Assembly: GCF_021917145.1 (NCBI RefSeq)
Contig: NC_061073.1
Span: 10,033,211-10,097,210, forward strand
Direction: 5' to 3'
Source: Hypomesus transpacificus
Lineage: Eukaryota; Chordata; Actinopteri; Osmeriformes; Osmeridae
Length of the DNA: 64,000 bases
Of the stretch, positions 1 through 12,900 are shown piece by piece. The notes below the pieces were generated by a model that saw nothing but the letters and a program-made list of their open reading frames with translations, was not told the DNA's origin and did no database searches. Position 1 is the stretch's first letter. Every line of letters begins with the position of its first letter. Position numbers and translations under genes: made by a program.

Positions 1-561
1 CTTCTTTACTTACAGATTTGAAAGAGACAGTATAGCAAGATATCAGTCCTCGTTTATAACAACCTATTGGTTGTATAAAATGATAGTTTAATTTGAATTT
101 CTTTTAATCTTACATTAAAAAATACTTCTGTTCACGCCTATGCTTTCTCACACATACCTCCACATCCACTGACCTTACAAGCTGACCTTAAACCACACAA
201 GCCTTACAAACCACAGCTAGGGCTTCACCCTGGGGGACATCGCATTATTTATGTCTTCTTTGCCATTTGCCAATTCCATTATCGTCCGTAATTTGTGTAC
301 TATTCTTTATTCTTAGATGAAATAAAAACATTTTATACTTTACTTGGCTCAGCAATGCCCTTGGAGCGATGTCATGTTTGTGGTATGTGTTTCATTAGCA
401 ATGCAGAGTGAATGCTGTAGATGTAGAGAAGGAGGCCGGTCAATTTCAACACAGCCAGCAATTAAGGCCCACAGCTGATCCTGGAAGTTTCCTCGGCCTA
501 ATTTAGGCTGAAAGCAGAGAAGAGGCCCGCTTGTCACCTGCTCCCTTCTCTTCTAAGGCTA

Positions 562-1015
562 GGTCCAGAACACACTAGGTTCTATGCATGCTAGGGTCAG
601 AACATGCTAGGTCCAGAACACACTAGGTCCAGAACATACTAGGTCCAGAACACGCTAGGTCCAGAACATGCTAGGTCCAAAACATGCTAGGTTCAGAACA
701 CAGTGGGTCCAGAACATGCTAGGTTCAGAACACGCCAATCCCAGAACATGCTAGGTTCAGAACATGCTAGGTCCAAAACATGTTAGGTTCAGAACATGCC
801 AAGTTTGGAACATGCTAGTTCCAGAACATGTTAGGTCTAGAGCATACTGGTTCCAGAACATGCCAGTTCCAGAACATGCTAGGTCCAGAACATGCTAGGT
901 TCTATGCATGCTAGGGTCAGAACATGCTAAGTCCAGTACACACTAGTTCCAGAACATTCTAGGTCCAGTACACACTAGGTCCAGAACACGCCAGGTCCAA
1001 TGCATACTACGTCCT
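562..1015. repeat. 16-bp minisatellite
   Basis: About 28 degenerate copies of a unit close to TAGGTCCAGAACATGC are arranged head to tail. Variants change GGTCC to GGTTC and ATGC to ACGC or ATAC. The array lies in intergenic DNA 4 kb upstream of tnnt3. No coding role is seen. Confidence 0.85.
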
Positions 1016-2576
1016 GACCATGTTTGGTGCAGCTAAGACCAATCGCAAAGAAGATTTCGATTTACAGAACCCGTTAGTATGTGGGAACTTGAGTAAAATA
1101 TAATTGCAACGTCACCATCCATTGTGATTTGACTACCAATGACATTAAAATGACAGAATCACATCTACAGTCTGCACATTACTTAATATGACACCCCAAA
1201 TGACATTTACTTGCATATATTATGGGTTACAAAAGTGGCAGCAGAAATGCTTTTCAGCTGTCACCCAGGCTGAGCAGTAGGCCAGCCATGGCCCAGCTGA
1301 GAGACACCAACGTTCTACATGAACAGACTGAACTTGTTGCCTGACACATGAGAGGGAGGTCATCCTTTTAAGGCTGGGGTAGGTTTGGTATTTGGAACAC
1401 CTCCAAGATGCAAGTTCAAAAGAGGAAAGAGTAATAATAGCCAAGCTATAAAACCAAGCATCTCACAAAGGCCTCCTGGTGTCTACCTTAAGTAAAAGAA
1501 TTCTGGCCCCCCTCCAGAAAAAACACTGACGTGCAATACCATTATGAGTTTACACAGAATAATGCTTGTTAACACCTATTTGAGAACTTACCAGGTACAG
1601 AGCTTATTATAGATGGCAAACACTCCAGACTGTGTCCCCTTCAAGAGCAGAAAAAAACACATACGTTAAAGAACGTTTCGAACATTGCATCGGAAAGGAG
1701 ATAGCTTGTCATATGCGTTCATGCATATTTGCAATCAAGACATTGTCCTGAACCTTGTATAATCTCACATTATCCTGGATTGCAACACCCACCAGTGCAT
1801 GCCTTCAAGTCACCGGCAACAAACAATATCCAGCCTGTTTCCCAATTTGACGGTGGTCAGTATTGCATTGAAACTCTCTTAGCTCTCCAGAGACTGGTAG
1901 CTTTACAAAAAAGCCACAGTCTGCTTAGAGGCCAAGCTCAAACGGTTGTTTCAGGGTTGCCCCCTGACAATAAACAAACAGGCCTCTACAGTGCAAAAAG
2001 CGACTAGTGTTGTGTTTACCTGTGAGGGTGCAGCTCAGGGGCGCTTGGCTGCTGCCTGCTCGTCCCAGCCCGGAGTGTCAGAGCGGGAAGTTCATGTTGA
2101 GCTCAGCTCTACCCCCTTCCTCCAAATGGAAGAAACAGTCTCCATGGCAGTCCAAAAATAAACCCTGAGCCCTGTGCTTAGAATGAGCTCCGTGGTGACA
2201 GCGGACAGCCCCAGGCAGCGACGCAGGGGGCGTCCTGGGCTCCATAGATATCACCAGGGGCCGAAACCCCAGGGTGGATTGGGGGGGGGGGGGGGTGGCG
2301 GGGGGTGGGGAAACACGATTTGTCCCCCCCAATATATCACTGTAAACGTACATAACTACCGGTTAGTCATTTCATTAGTAATACTTATTATTAGTTATTT
2401 GGACAAGCTGATTATAAACACATAATAATGTTTAGTGTAGGCTATGTGATCCACTCCCCCCCAGGAACTACTCTTGAAAAAATGTCAACGTAATTGTGCC
2501 CCCAAAGTTATCCGATTTTGGCCCTTGGATATCACCTCCAGGTGGTGCCTGGACCTGCACCCCAACACTGTCAGTG

Positions 2577-2592
2577 TGGCGCCCCCTGCTGG
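2577..2592 (-). promoter_or_regulatory. Candidate CTCF binding site
   Basis: On the - strand this reads CCAGCAGGGGGCGCCA, which fits the well-known vertebrate CTCF core (CCASYAGRGGGCGC). It lies in non-coding DNA about 2.5 kb upstream of the tnnt3 start, where an insulator between tnnt3 and its left neighbour would be plausible. This rests on the motif match alone. Confidence 0.5.
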
Positions 2593-5042
2593 GAGCTACG
2601 AGCACGCACCACCCAAGACTGCTCCAGTCCAAACCAATCCTGACTTTGATAGAAACCAATCACAGTGCTTCTGATTAAGGACAGCCTTCGTTGTGAATCA
2701 GACCAATCAAGGCCAAACAGGAAATTAAGGTGTGTAGAATGAATGGCATCACAATGCAGTTAACATTTTAATCGGATGGGTTACATGGACAGATATTTGA
2801 AATGCAGATGCCTTCTTAGCACAATGAGAAGAAAAGCTGTAGTAGTGTTACATTATTATGTCTTAATAAGTTACAATCCCAGTTGCAAAAATCCGATACC
2901 ATGAACCTGGTGCACCAGTTAACACATAACCAGGAGTGTAGAACTGATTCTTCCACTGTGTAAACTTTCTCTGTTGAGATAAACAGCCTTCCGTCCTCCT
3001 GTGAGCAAACTAAACATTACGTTTCAGTCTTCCTACAGTTCCCTATACATCTTGGAAAGGGACAAGGAAGCCAGATGATTGACTGGCTGAAATTCCGATC
3101 TTGTCCTTCTCAGACCCTAGGATGATTTTGCTTAGCTAATCTGAGGGCAAATATAGAAACATGTCATCCTCACAGCCCTTCTCCAAACCTGAGCCTCGCT
3201 CTCCCCCACACAATCCATTCAGCTCCTTATTGAGTGCCAGGAGCGAGGACATTTCTCCTGTGGCCTTGCCTCCAATCCACTCTTGGCCAATAAGGCGTCT
3301 TGGGAGGTCGAGTTTCACTAAAACAGAAGGACATAATCGTGGCCGTAAATTGGCAGGATCTCACAGCCAGTCTCGCCAGCAGGGAGCTCACTTCTTTCAT
3401 CTTATCTGAGGTAAGAAAGAGAGTGAGAGGAAGAGAGAGTGGTTGGAAGAGAGAATGTGGAAGTAGTGAATGAAGGACAGGGTCAAGGGCTTGGTATGGC
3501 CCTGTCCCTTTCCAGAACAGCTGAACCCACATTTGCCAAATCACTGCCACTGTGGTGGGCCACTTCAGCGTTCAAGCATGGGGTTTGGGGTCAAGGGGAA
3601 GAAGGATCATGGGAGGGATGACACTGTGAGGAGGAAACTGGAAACACGGAGGATCTTCCAATAGAGGGCCCCCCTGTTTGGTTGGTTTTTATTTTAATTG
3701 ATCGTGTTCCATGACCAGCATTGAGTTTGTAGAATGGGTGTAGTTGCATGCCCGTGTAGGTTAGTTAATAGAGTCTGTTGCTTGTTTTGTTTCCTGTAGC
3801 TTGTTGGATTAAGTTGTTAAAAGATGTACGTTTCGTAATAGCCCTAGGTGTGTTTCTGTGTGTCCTCGAGGACCCATCCAGGGGAACACAACTCTGGGAT
3901 CTACCAATAACCCTTTGATGCTTGTAGTTATGCTGCAGAGTTCACCTTATGGATTAACATTTCTTGAAGTAAAATCGAAAGGAATTTGAATACATTTAAA
4001 ATACTGAACGTGTCCAAATCAGGAGGAAGGTTTATCAATAGATTAATATTATCAATAGTTCTCATCTATATGCTCATGAATGGGTTTAGTTGGTTAAAGA
4101 GATTGTGAAAAAGAGCCGTGGAAATATTTAGGTGTGTCTTGCAAAGCTGATGTGAGTGATCTTGATGTGAGTGATCACGTTAGAGTGCTCCCTGATGTGA
4201 TCTTGTCAGGGAGCCATGGACCCACAGGACTAAGAACTAGACTGTGGAGGACAGGTCTGTAGCAGAGACACATCAGTCTGGATCACTGGAAACTAAAGTC
4301 TTGACAGTCTTTATTTGCAAACTTTTCACAACCAATCAAACATTGTACATTATTTTAAGGTACTTTCATTTGTTAATATTGATGATTTCCTTTGGGTGTT
4401 CCTCTGGGTGCCTATAGCAGGTGTTTTCAAAGAGGCAAATGTATTTCAGCAGCATGGAATCTTAGAAATGCCTAAGTGCTAGAGATGACCCGATAAGGCG
4501 TGGTTATGGATCCCACTCCAAGAGAACCTGATCTGAGGAGTCATTGGATCCTGAACCTGCTCTGAGAGACGCCTGCAGCTGCCTCTGGAGGAGTTATGAT
4601 GTGGCCTTCTCGCCATGCTCAGACTGCACACCACACCAGGAACACTTTAAAAATATACCTACAAATATTTCACAGTTAAAAACAGAAAGTAGAATCGGTT
4701 TTGGCCTATACGCCAACCTGGAGTTTGGTCTGTGACAACGTCTGAACGTGTCAACCATGTGTCACCCGTGTGCTGTGACTCAAGGAATAAGATGACTGTC
4801 ACTATGTTTGGCAGTCGTCTCATTTGCCATCTGAGATGCCTCTTGCATTGCGAGTGAAATTTCAGTTCAATATCTCATAGAGCTTACAAAACAGGACACA
4901 ATCTCACACACATAACTAATCTCACCATCCTATTGAAAATGTTTGGGGGGCCTTGATTGGGTGTTGAGGTGGGGCAGTGACTGGCTGGGCTGGGTGGTCT
5001 TGGTTGTGAGAAGACCTTTAAGTCTGTAACACTATCCTTCGC

Positions 5043-5133
5043 TATATATACTGCCAGCCTGTGTGAGACCATCCCTGTGTTCCTTAGAGAGTGTCTCTCC
5101 CCTCTCACTCCAGGTGCAAAGTCCACTGTCGCC
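5043..5133 (+). promoter_or_regulatory. tnnt3: Putative tnnt3 core promoter and 5' leader
   Basis: A TATATATA run at 5043-5050 lies 84 bp before the tnnt3 start codon, and a leader of about 55 nt would follow a start site near 5075. The alternative is that the pyrimidine-rich tract ending in CCAG at 5111-5113 is a splice acceptor, so that a non-coding exon 1 lies further upstream, as is usual for vertebrate troponin T genes. The sequence does not decide between these. The CGCC before the ATG is a good Kozak context. Confidence 0.4.
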
Positions 5134-6843
5134 ATGTCTGATACCGAGGATGTGTAAGTATTGGCTTTAATACACACCATCTACTTACCCTGTCATCCTC
5201 TTCCAGTGCCCTATAACAGCCCCTACAACAGCCCCTATAATAGCCCTTATAACAGCACCATCAGTTTACATTAAAGAGTTGTTATGGATCTCTCTAACCA
5301 CGTTCTTTCTTTTTTGCTTTCAGTGTTGACGGTAAGTAATGTTTGCTTCTTTACTTTCTTTTATCATGAGTGTTCTGTTCTACAATTCCCCATCAGTCCC
5401 AACTGTACAAAGTAATGATAGTAAAATGCAACGTGTGTTTTCTGGACCATTGCCAATGTTTTATTAAACAGGAAAACACTACATTTTCAGGTTTGGCTTG
5501 ACTCCTAAGGTCCGAGATGTACACTACTTTACAAACACAGACATTGACTTACAATGATGTGATACTCTTTTTTTTTTTAAATGTATTTAACCTTTATACT
5601 CTGTTATATTGAATGTGGAAAAGTGTAGCTCTGATTCCAAACCCTTCTTCCAGTTTGGAGAGAAGGGTTTCCTATCACAACCTATACTTACTAATGCATG
5701 GCACCATCATTTACCACGGGACATATTAGACCTACTAGACCTTTCATGCTCAAATACAAAATCTAAATCAACTCACGTTGAATAGTATCGATCTTCTAGC
5801 AACAGGTCCTGCAACTCTGTATGAGAAACTGCAGTTGCTTGGTCCCCTTTGACTCTGCATGTCTCAAAGTAAGGGAAGGATACTGCACCGTCATGATGCA
5901 GATGTAGCTGAACAGCCCTGGCAGAGTGTCAAAAGCCAGTAGACACAGTTGGGGCTGTTCCACTCTACATGCAGATCCTGACTGTGCAGGAGCTATGGAG
6001 GCCTGTGTTGTGTATGCTTAGCATGTATCCATGCTGAACCCATATTTACAGTTTCTTGAATTGGGTACAGCCTGGATATTTTGTTGACATTTTGCTCCTT
6101 TCTTTGCGGAAAACAAAAAAAACAAGGAGTCGATGGGGAAGGTAACAAAATTGTTTATGTAAATAACTTACGTAATTGAAAATGATCTGTACTCATCTGT
6201 CAGTCCTTACCCTCATCGTTGTGATCAATGATCTGTGTTCGACTTGTTGAGTCTTCCTGTAGTGTAAAGCATGCTAAATAACATGAATGTTATTTATTAC
6301 CTTCTACTGAATTCAATAGAGATCCTAAAAGAAACAGACTTCCTCTGTATTCCTTAATCTTATTTTTTTTTTACAAGATAATTCAACTTTTTCTCATACC
6401 ATCCAATGCAATGGACATTATCTGGTACATGTGAATAACAAACCAATATGCATTTTCACTTTTGTAAATATTTCACCACTGACTGCATAATGTTTCCTTC
6501 ATTAACGGCTTGTTTGTTTCCTCTGCTTCACCTGGTGGTCTTTTCCTCCAAGTCCTTCAATCTATTCACCAGCCATCCCTCTCCCCCTCTCCCCCTCCCC
6601 CCTCCCTCCCTCCCTCCCTCCCTCCCTCCCTCCCTCCCTCCCTCCCTCCCTCCCTCCCTCCCTCCCTCCCTCCCTCCCTCCCTCCCTGTCTCCTCACACC
6701 TCCTCCTTCATGCTTCTATTAACCCTCTCATCACCCTTCCTCCCCCTCGTCACCCACTGCATGTGTAGCCGTAGAAGAGGAAGTTGTAGAGGAAGTTGAG
6801 GTGGCCCCAGAGGCAGCACCTGAGCCAGAGCCAGAGCCAGAGG

Positions 6844-6883
<40 letters not shown>

Positions 6884-6898
6884 GCCAGAACCAGTGGT

Positions 6899-6929
<31 letters not shown>

Positions 6930-9900
6930 GAACCAGAGCCAGTGGTAGAACCAGAGCCAGAACCAGAGCCAGAACCTGAGCAGGAAGGTATGTTGCATGG
7001 GGTATTCTTTCATCCTTCGCCACAGTGGTGTGCTCCACCTGTTACAGACAGACAGACCTAACAAATACAGTACACTTTCAGGTTCCATATTTCCAATTTG
7101 AGTACCTTCTCTTCATATCTGGCCAAGCTGAAAGGAGATGGGATACAGTGTAAACACACCCTCTTCACGGTCCCTCATTCCTGCTTACAGCGCAAATCTG
7201 CTTCCAAACTGTTAGTGATGACTTGAGCTTCAATAAATATAGATACCACACCACCGCTAACTCCTAAGTTCTGATCTTTAGAGTAACAAAGGCACTGGTC
7301 ATGTTAATAACCAAAGACAAGCCTACATGTACAAAAGAAACTTTGTGCATTGCTGTTATGAGTAGAGGCATTTCCACCATTGTTAAACATGAAATGAATG
7401 ACAGATGGTTGAATTAGCCAAACCTTTCACTGTCACCTTTGATGGCTGATGTGAGACTGCATCAGCGTGTCAAACGTTGTAAATATATTGTTTGTTATTG
7501 CTTGTATCTCAGTAAAGGATTGTGTCTTTGTGGCTGTTCTCACATGTAGACCTGCCGTGCACATGCTAGGTGAGCACAGAACACATCATGTCCTTAAAGG
7601 GGCTGCGTGCTACTCTGCTCTAAAGGACATGTGTCCATGGAAGATACTCTGAAGTGCTAGTGGTGAACACAGTCCTCAATACTTCTTAACTTATATACTT
7701 TTCCTTTATTAGTCATTAATCGGATACATTCAGCTGATCAGTTCACCAAAGTATAATTTCTTTTGAAAAGATAAAAGTGAAAAAAAGCGAACGCTCAACT
7801 AGCAGCTAGTGAATGCGCAGCTCTCAGTGCCATTGCCATTGCTAATGCTGTGTATTTTGCTTTTGTTTTCAATGCTTGCTGCATGCAGAGGCCATTGAAG
7901 AGGAAGGTATGTGGATTAAATCAAGTTGATTCATTTTATGTTGATGTCCCGAGGTCTGAGACCTCACTGTATTGGCGGAATGTCTGCTGTGTTGGTTACA
8001 CAATGTCACTCCATATTATACCCGTCTGTCAAATCAAAGAGCAACGAGAAATTGGCTGACTCCCCAAAAATATATATATACAAATGTATCGCTGAGGTTG
8101 AGGTATTTCGGAAACATACATTTCATAAGCGAATTTCTATAAAGATAATCTTAAAAAGTGGAGAAAGGGTGAGAGAATATGCAATGCTAACATTCGCTTT
8201 TCCTGCGCAGTAAACCCACTGTTCAACTCTGCTACGTCACTCACGATTCGCATGGCATGTAAACAAACTCATTTTAAGAACAACAATACACTTTCATGGT
8301 TTGTTTTTGTATTAATTAGTAGACCACATATCAGCGGTCTTGCTTTGGAAAATGGTGTGGGGGTCAAGCCAAAAACATAACAGATTTTAATCTCTTTATG
8401 ATCTGACAACCTTTGAAGACCTGGATTTCGTTTTACAGCTTTTATTTTGAGCTCACTGTAAACTCACACACACAGAGCCTGCCCTGACCACACACGTCCA
8501 AACATTTAACGACCATAACATTCTACGTGTTTTTGTGAAGTTTGAATTTCTGTTTTATGTTTCTTGTCATTCAAAGAACTAACCCACTTTTAATTGAAAT
8601 GAAGACAACTATTTTGACTTTTGTATTGCTGATTCATGACATTAATTACACATCAAATACAATCATTGAATCATCGAAACATTGATATCATTCAATTAAT
8701 GCCTGACTATGTTTGCCTGAAATGAATGAGTGCTTAAATTGCTCCTGTGTGCATTTTTAACCCAATAACATACCTGTCCTCCTCTTCATCTCCTAACGCA
8801 CAGACGAGAAGCCCAAGTTCAAGTAAGTCATCATCTTTTCACGTAACCCAATTTCAACCGATTTCTTTGAAAAAACAATCAGCCATCTAACACATTTACT
8901 CATGAAACAACCACTCTTTATTTTGATATTACTGCTCTGGTGATTAACACATTGAATCCACGTATCTTTCCATAGGGCACCAAAGATCCCTGATGGCGAA
9001 AAAGTGGACTTTGATGTGAGTAAACCTGTATTATATACATCCATGATACTAACCTATATGAACTTACCTGCATCATATCCATCTTCCCTTTGCTGACACG
9101 GTGTTGTGGTCTGAGTTGGGTTGACGGAGGTCTGTTCTCCAACAGGACATCCAGAAGAAGCGTCAGAACAAGGACCTGGTGGAGCTGCAGGGGCTGATCG
9201 ATGCTCACTTCGAGCACAGGAAGAAGGAGGAGGAGGAGCTTATTGCCCTCAAGGACAGAATCGTAAGTTCCAGAAACATCCGTCTCTTGCGTGCGGACAC
9301 TAATAAGGTGGGAGAGTGGAGGACCCAATCATGGGGTATGCGCCCCATATTTTGGAAACCACTTCTATAAGCTCTAACATTAAGGTATACAGGACAAATA
9401 TTTTTACCAATTATATAATAAGTAGTGCTGTCAAACGATTAAAATATTTAATCGCGATTAATCGCATTAATGTCATAGTTAACTCGCGATTAATCAATTA
9501 ATCGCACATTTTTATCTATTCTAAATGTCCCTTGATTTATTTTTGTCCCATTCTTTTTTCAAATTTTAAAGCTCTTAACATGGAAAAGTGGTTCGGATTG
9601 CTTCGTGCAAATATTTTTTTTATTAAAAACAACATTGCAATCGCCTGGCTTTGACGAGGGGGCGGAGAATTCGCATGAATCGCATCAGCTGTGTGCTTGG
9701 CCATCAAGTGGTATTTCAGACTGGACGTGCTGCAATGATAGCTCAGTTAACAACGACAAAACACACAGATCACTTTGGTCTTGTCAATGGAACCAATTGG
9801 CAACTTTTTAAAAGTAAACTTTCCATTCAGAATCTTATTGGCATCCATTTCGGCGTCTCGCGCTCGCCATCCACTCAAAACGTAACGTTAGCCTACTACC

Positions 9901-12900
9901 AGAGAATGTCTAATATCCATAAACGGGCTCTGCTACTACTCTTTAGCCGGCTCGCAAGCCAAACAAGTGTGTGTAGCGTGCCTGTTGTTTTATTTCCGGT
10001 CTAGCTAGATCCTCAGTGGTGTTGTAGTCTTTCTAACGTCTGTAATTGTTGCAACATCATGTGAAAAAAACTACAAAGTTTGCTAGGCCAAAAAGAGCGT
10101 TAATCGCGCGATAAAAAAATTGACGCTGTTAATTTGGGTTTGCGTTAACGCCGTTAATAACGCGTTAAACTGACAGCACTAATAATAAGATAATAATAAT
10201 AATGTATTTATATAGCACATTTCATACAAGAATTGCAGCTTAAGGTGCATCAATAAAAACAATAAAACAAGTGATAAAAGTAATAATTAAAATAGCAAAC
10301 AATAATATAACTAATAAAAGTAGCAAAACCCTTCTGAGATAAAATGTGTTAATTATATCTTGTGTTTGTTAATGTATTTGTGTAAGCATATACTGCATAT
10401 TTCATCTTCTTCAGGTTTGTGTCAGGGAAATTCATATTGTCTAAAACATAGTTCCCCCTTGCTGTGGTTGACCATGCAGGTCTCTAAGGCACATGTATCT
10501 CTGAGGTGACTGTGTAAAGGTAACCAGTGCTCCTGTGTGTGAGATGACTGTGTAAAGGTAACCATTGCTCCTGTGTGCTGCCTGCAGGAGAAGCGCAGAG
10601 CAGAGAGAGCAGAGCAGCAGAGGATCAGAGCTGAGAAGGACAAGGAACGCCAGGCCAGACGTGAGGTCTGTCTCCACAACATGACCTGTCTGTCTCCACA
10701 ACATGACCTGTCTGTAACCACAACATAACCTGTCTGTCTCCACAACATGACCTGGTCATGTACTGCCCCACACTGCTGCCCCACAGTACTGCCCCACACT
10801 GCTGCCTCACCCTGCTGCCCCACACTGCTGCCTCACCCTGCTGCCCCACACTGCTGCCTCACCCTGCTGCCCCACACTGCTGCTTCACCCTGCTGCCCCA
10901 CACTGCTGCCTCACCCTGCTGCCCCACACTGCTGCCTCACCCTGCTGCCCCACACTGCTGCCTCACCCTGCTGCCCTACACTGCTGCCTCACCCTGCTGC
11001 CCCACCCTGCTGCCCCACAGTACTGCCTCACCCTGCTGCCCCACACTGCTGCCTCACCCTGCTGCCCCACACTGCTGCCTCACCCTGCTGCCCCACACTG
11101 CTGCCTCACCCTGCTGCCCCACCCTGCTGCCCCACAGTACTGCCCCACAGTACTGCCCCACACTGCTGCCCCACACTGCTCAGCAAGCAGACAGAGCTCA
11201 CATCAACCTGGTGCTCTGACCACGTCCACAGGAGGAGAGGCTGATGAGGGAGGAGGCAGATGCCAAGAAGAAGGCTGATGAGGACGCTAAGAAGAAGTCT
11301 GCGCTGTCCAACATGGGCTCCAACTACAGCAGCCACCTGCAGAAGGTAAGCCCTTGTCTGCTCCTCCCACAAACACACAGGGATTCCTCCTGATGGGAAA
11401 CGCAGCAGTCACAGGTAGGATGGAGATGTGCGTGTTGTGACTTCTTCTCTGTCTCACGCCAGGCCGACTCCAAGAGAGGAGGAAAGAAAGAGACTGAGAG
11501 AGAGAAGAAGAAGAAGATCTTGGCTGGCAGACGCAAGGCTGCGAACATCGACCATCTGAACGAGGAGAAACTGAGGTAAGAAACTATTTTTTACACAGTT
11601 GGAGTCTACGTACCGTGTTGGATGTACAGTTTGGTGTTAAGGATTGTTCTCTGTGGGAAGACAGGTAGTGTAAATAACTGTCTTCATCGATCAAAGCTGT
11701 TTTTCTCACCTGTGCTGTCACTCTGCCCCAGGGAGAAGGCTAAGGAGCTGCATGATTGGATGACCTCCCTGGAGTCTGAGAAGTTTGACCACCTGGAGAG
11801 GCTGAAGAAGCAGAAATATGAGGTGAGTTACAAGAGCATCCCTGTAAGGAAGACCTTGCTAACCATTTCTTTCAAGTACCAACTGTATGTTTATACTGAA
11901 CTGTAGAATGTAATCTTACTGTCATCTGAATTTCACCCCATCGCTCAAGAGCTGAACTGATAGGACAAGACTGGCTCCAACCTCAGAATATTAAATGCTC
12001 GAGAGATTTTAGAAATTGTCCAAAGGCTATAACTGGTATTTGGCAAGAACGTGGTTTATCAACTGGAATGGCCCTGCAGGGTAAACTGTATATTGCCATT
12101 GGAAGTTCAAGCCATACTTCAGTACAGTAAAGGAGGGTTGACAATGCAAGTCCCACAGTTACTTTGGAAGCCTCAAGCCGTCTCAGATATGAACACAGGT
12201 CTGCTTTAATCTTCAGGTCACAAGCCTGCGTAAGAGAGTGGAGGAGCTCAGTAAATTGTAAGTAGCGCTGAGGAGGTGTTGTAGCTCAGGGTCTCCCCCC
12301 CTCCCGGTGCATGGTCTGCTTCGTCAGCATGGGAACTTCCTGAGAAGCACTGGGGCAGAGCAGGACAAGGACATCCTGGAGGCCTGACAACACACTACGA
12401 TTAGCAGTTGACGTAAACAAGGGTGATGGTCACGCTCAGGTACAACAGCCAAGACGAGAAATGTGTTTGAGGACTTCTCTCAAACAAATGAAGGATGAAA
12501 TATTTGAAATATTCCCCCCTAAATTAAACATATATTAGATTTGAAATAACCCAAACAACAAGCATTGAAATTGACAACAAAAACAAAATAAGTTAGCTGT
12601 TGTATCTGAACCCAGTTTTAGGAGTGGTTTGGGCCTACTCCTTTCAGCATCTGCTGTCTGTGCTACATTCCAGTCAGCCTAGCCAGGTCTTAATGAATGG
12701 AGTTTTACAAGGTAAGTGACTGGGTTCAGATTTCAAAACACTGACAGCGTCTCTAACCTGTCTCCATCCCCTTCCTCGGCCAGCTGTGAAATCAACTCTG
12801 AGACACAAACATTACATGACCCATCTCAAGCCCAAGATTCTCAACTTGACTCTTTTCACTTCAAGAAACTGAACTGACAGCTCAGATAGCTGATGTTTAG

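Larger units (their letters stand above)
1..5000. other. Intergenic region upstream of tnnt3
   Basis: No coding exon is supported here. The stretch holds a 16-bp minisatellite at about 562-1010, a poly-G tract near 2280-2310, and a strong CTCF-like motif at 2577-2592. The rest looks single-copy and moderately AT-rich. Several short open frames exist, but none has splice context or a recognisable protein motif. The region next to 5000 probably contains distal regulatory sequence for tnnt3; this is inferred only from position. Confidence 0.5.
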
